Source: Actinophytocola sp. (GTDB lineage Bacteria; Actinomycetota; Actinomycetes; Mycobacteriales; Pseudonocardiaceae). Taken from it: 40,619 bases of DNA. A program made the position numbers and the translations under genes. Shown piece by piece: positions 40,003 through 40,619 of the stretch. The stretch's first letter is position 1, and the number at the start of each line of letters is the position of its first letter. The stretch spans positions 3,793-44,411 of the forward strand of contig WHUB01000030.1 of assembly GCA_009377395.1 (NCBI GenBank), in the 5' to 3' direction. The notes under the pieces are model-generated. The model was not told the origin of the DNA. It worked only from the letters and a program-made list of their open reading frames with translations, and did not search any database.

Positions 40003-40554
40003 TCAAGAAATTGGCAGGGTTTCGGTCGTTTGAAATGTCGGGACGGTCGGGCTGGCCAGGCCGAGGTGCACCTCCTTGGGCCGGTTCCAGGCCAGCGCTT
40101 CGTGCGGCCTGGTCTGGTTGTACTCGATGCGGTACTCCTCGGCGTGCTTGGCGAGCGTGACGGCGTCGTCGATCTCGTCGATGTAGAGCCGCTCGTACTT
40201 CAGCGTGCCGAAGCCGCGTTCGCGTGAACCGTTCTGCCCCGGTGTCTTGACGCGGGTACGGACGTGGGCCAGCTCGGGGTGGAGCTCGATGAAAGCCTCG
40301 AACCGGAAGGACCGGAACGGACCCCCATTGTCGGTGACGATCGTGACCACGGGCAGCAGCTCGCCGGTCTCGACGTCGAACGGGCAGTCCTCGACCATCG
40401 GGTGGCCGAACATGGCCTCGTAGTCGGCGAGCGCGGCCTCGACGGCGTCGATCGCGTCGAACTGGTTCGCCGTGGGCGAGACGTGGAACGGGTACTCGTA
40501 CTTGGACCAGTAGTCCCGGCAGCCGGCCAGCCTCCAGGTGCCACCGCTGGTGGT
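40003..40554 (-). pseudogene. Truncated DDE (integrase-core) transposase, IS fragment
   Basis: The minus-strand frame is similar to IS transposases from about 40554 to the stop at 40003-40005: TTSGGTWRLAGCRDYWSKYEY (first Asp), TDNGGPFRSFRFEAF (second Asp), GQNGSRERGFGTLKYERLY (Glu) and YNQTRPHEALAWNRP. About 183 residues remain. Upstream the similarity ends and an in-frame stop occurs at 40579-40581, so the N-terminal helix-turn-helix half is missing. TGTCCCGCG at 39994 may be part of the terminal repeat. The last ~60 bases read more naturally on the plus strand (IFGFLWVNAGGKIPLL), suggesting another gene begins there. Probably inactive. Confidence 0.75.
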
Positions 40555-40619
40555 CGACGATCTTCGGCTTCCTGTGGGTCAACGCGGGTGGCAAGATCCC
40601 GCTGCTGTCCCGCGCCGGC

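Noticed and set aside
1..40619. tRNA, rRNA or riboswitch genes
   Set aside because: Intergenic stretches were read on both strands; no cloverleaf, T-loop GGTTCGA context or known riboswitch core was seen.

Overview
The window looks like chromosomal DNA of a high-GC actinomycete, most likely Pseudonocardiaceae (Amycolatopsis-like). This is inferred from very G/C-rich third codon positions, frequent GTG starts, near-leaderless promoters, an actinobacterial-type LexA box, DosR/DevR-like boxes, a mycothiol-linked maleylpyruvate isomerase-family protein, a two-gene LigD system and a Streptomyces-type L-rhamnose isomerase. No rRNA, tRNA, prophage or CRISPR was found. The only mobile DNA is a truncated transposase at the right edge and an intein.

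Layout. (1) 1-6680: a tightly overlapping plus-strand operon: luciferase-like monooxygenase (partial), anthraniloyl/salicylyl-CoA-type FAD monooxygenase fused to an Old Yellow Enzyme remnant, creatininase-family hydrolase, aryl-CoA ligase, SDR, crotonase and RidA-family protein. It resembles the aerobic CoA-dependent dearomatisation route for 2-aminobenzoate, but several members have lost family-typical catalytic residues. (2) 6661-8660: a minus-strand pair, TrpB2-like enzyme plus DinB/maleylpyruvate isomerase-family protein. (3) 8755-16997: secreted beta-propeller, giant alpha/beta-hydrolase plus acyl-CoA-synthetase-like fusion, LexA-boxed alkB, PspC protein, RluA-type pseudouridine synthase, tiny membrane ORF, SCP-x-type thiolase and a small hypothetical. 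(4) 17066-20781: LigD polymerase and ligase genes behind an Acg-type nitroreductase, divergent from a PPOX-fold protein, with two DosR-like boxes between. (5) 20801-23056: small acidic protein, SRPBCC plus membrane protein operon, and a fused anti-sigma kinase/STAS protein. The last two units carry sigma-B-like promoters. (6) 23421-29448: a second type IIA topoisomerase pair (parE/parC-like). ParE carries a 484-residue HNH intein in the TOPRIM motif. (7) 29597-35693: YbaK-like protein, CPBP protease, and a minus-strand operon of MBL-fold protein, FAD monooxygenase, MoxR ATPase and VWA protein. (8) 35725-40619: divergent secreted LVIVD-repeat proteins, L-rhamnose isomerase with LacI-like operators, and a transposase fragment.

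The most unusual structure not explained by genes is a family of short arrays built on an exact 21-bp period (10-nt core CGTGTCCYRC-like plus 11-nt spacer). They sit at the 3' ends of genes at three loci (14954-15036, 17005-17068, 29463-29580), 13 units in all, in convergent, unidirectional and divergent arrangements. At two loci the unit itself supplies the TGA stop codon of the flanking genes. This points to a genome-wide, undescribed interspersed element with a possible terminator or protein-binding role.
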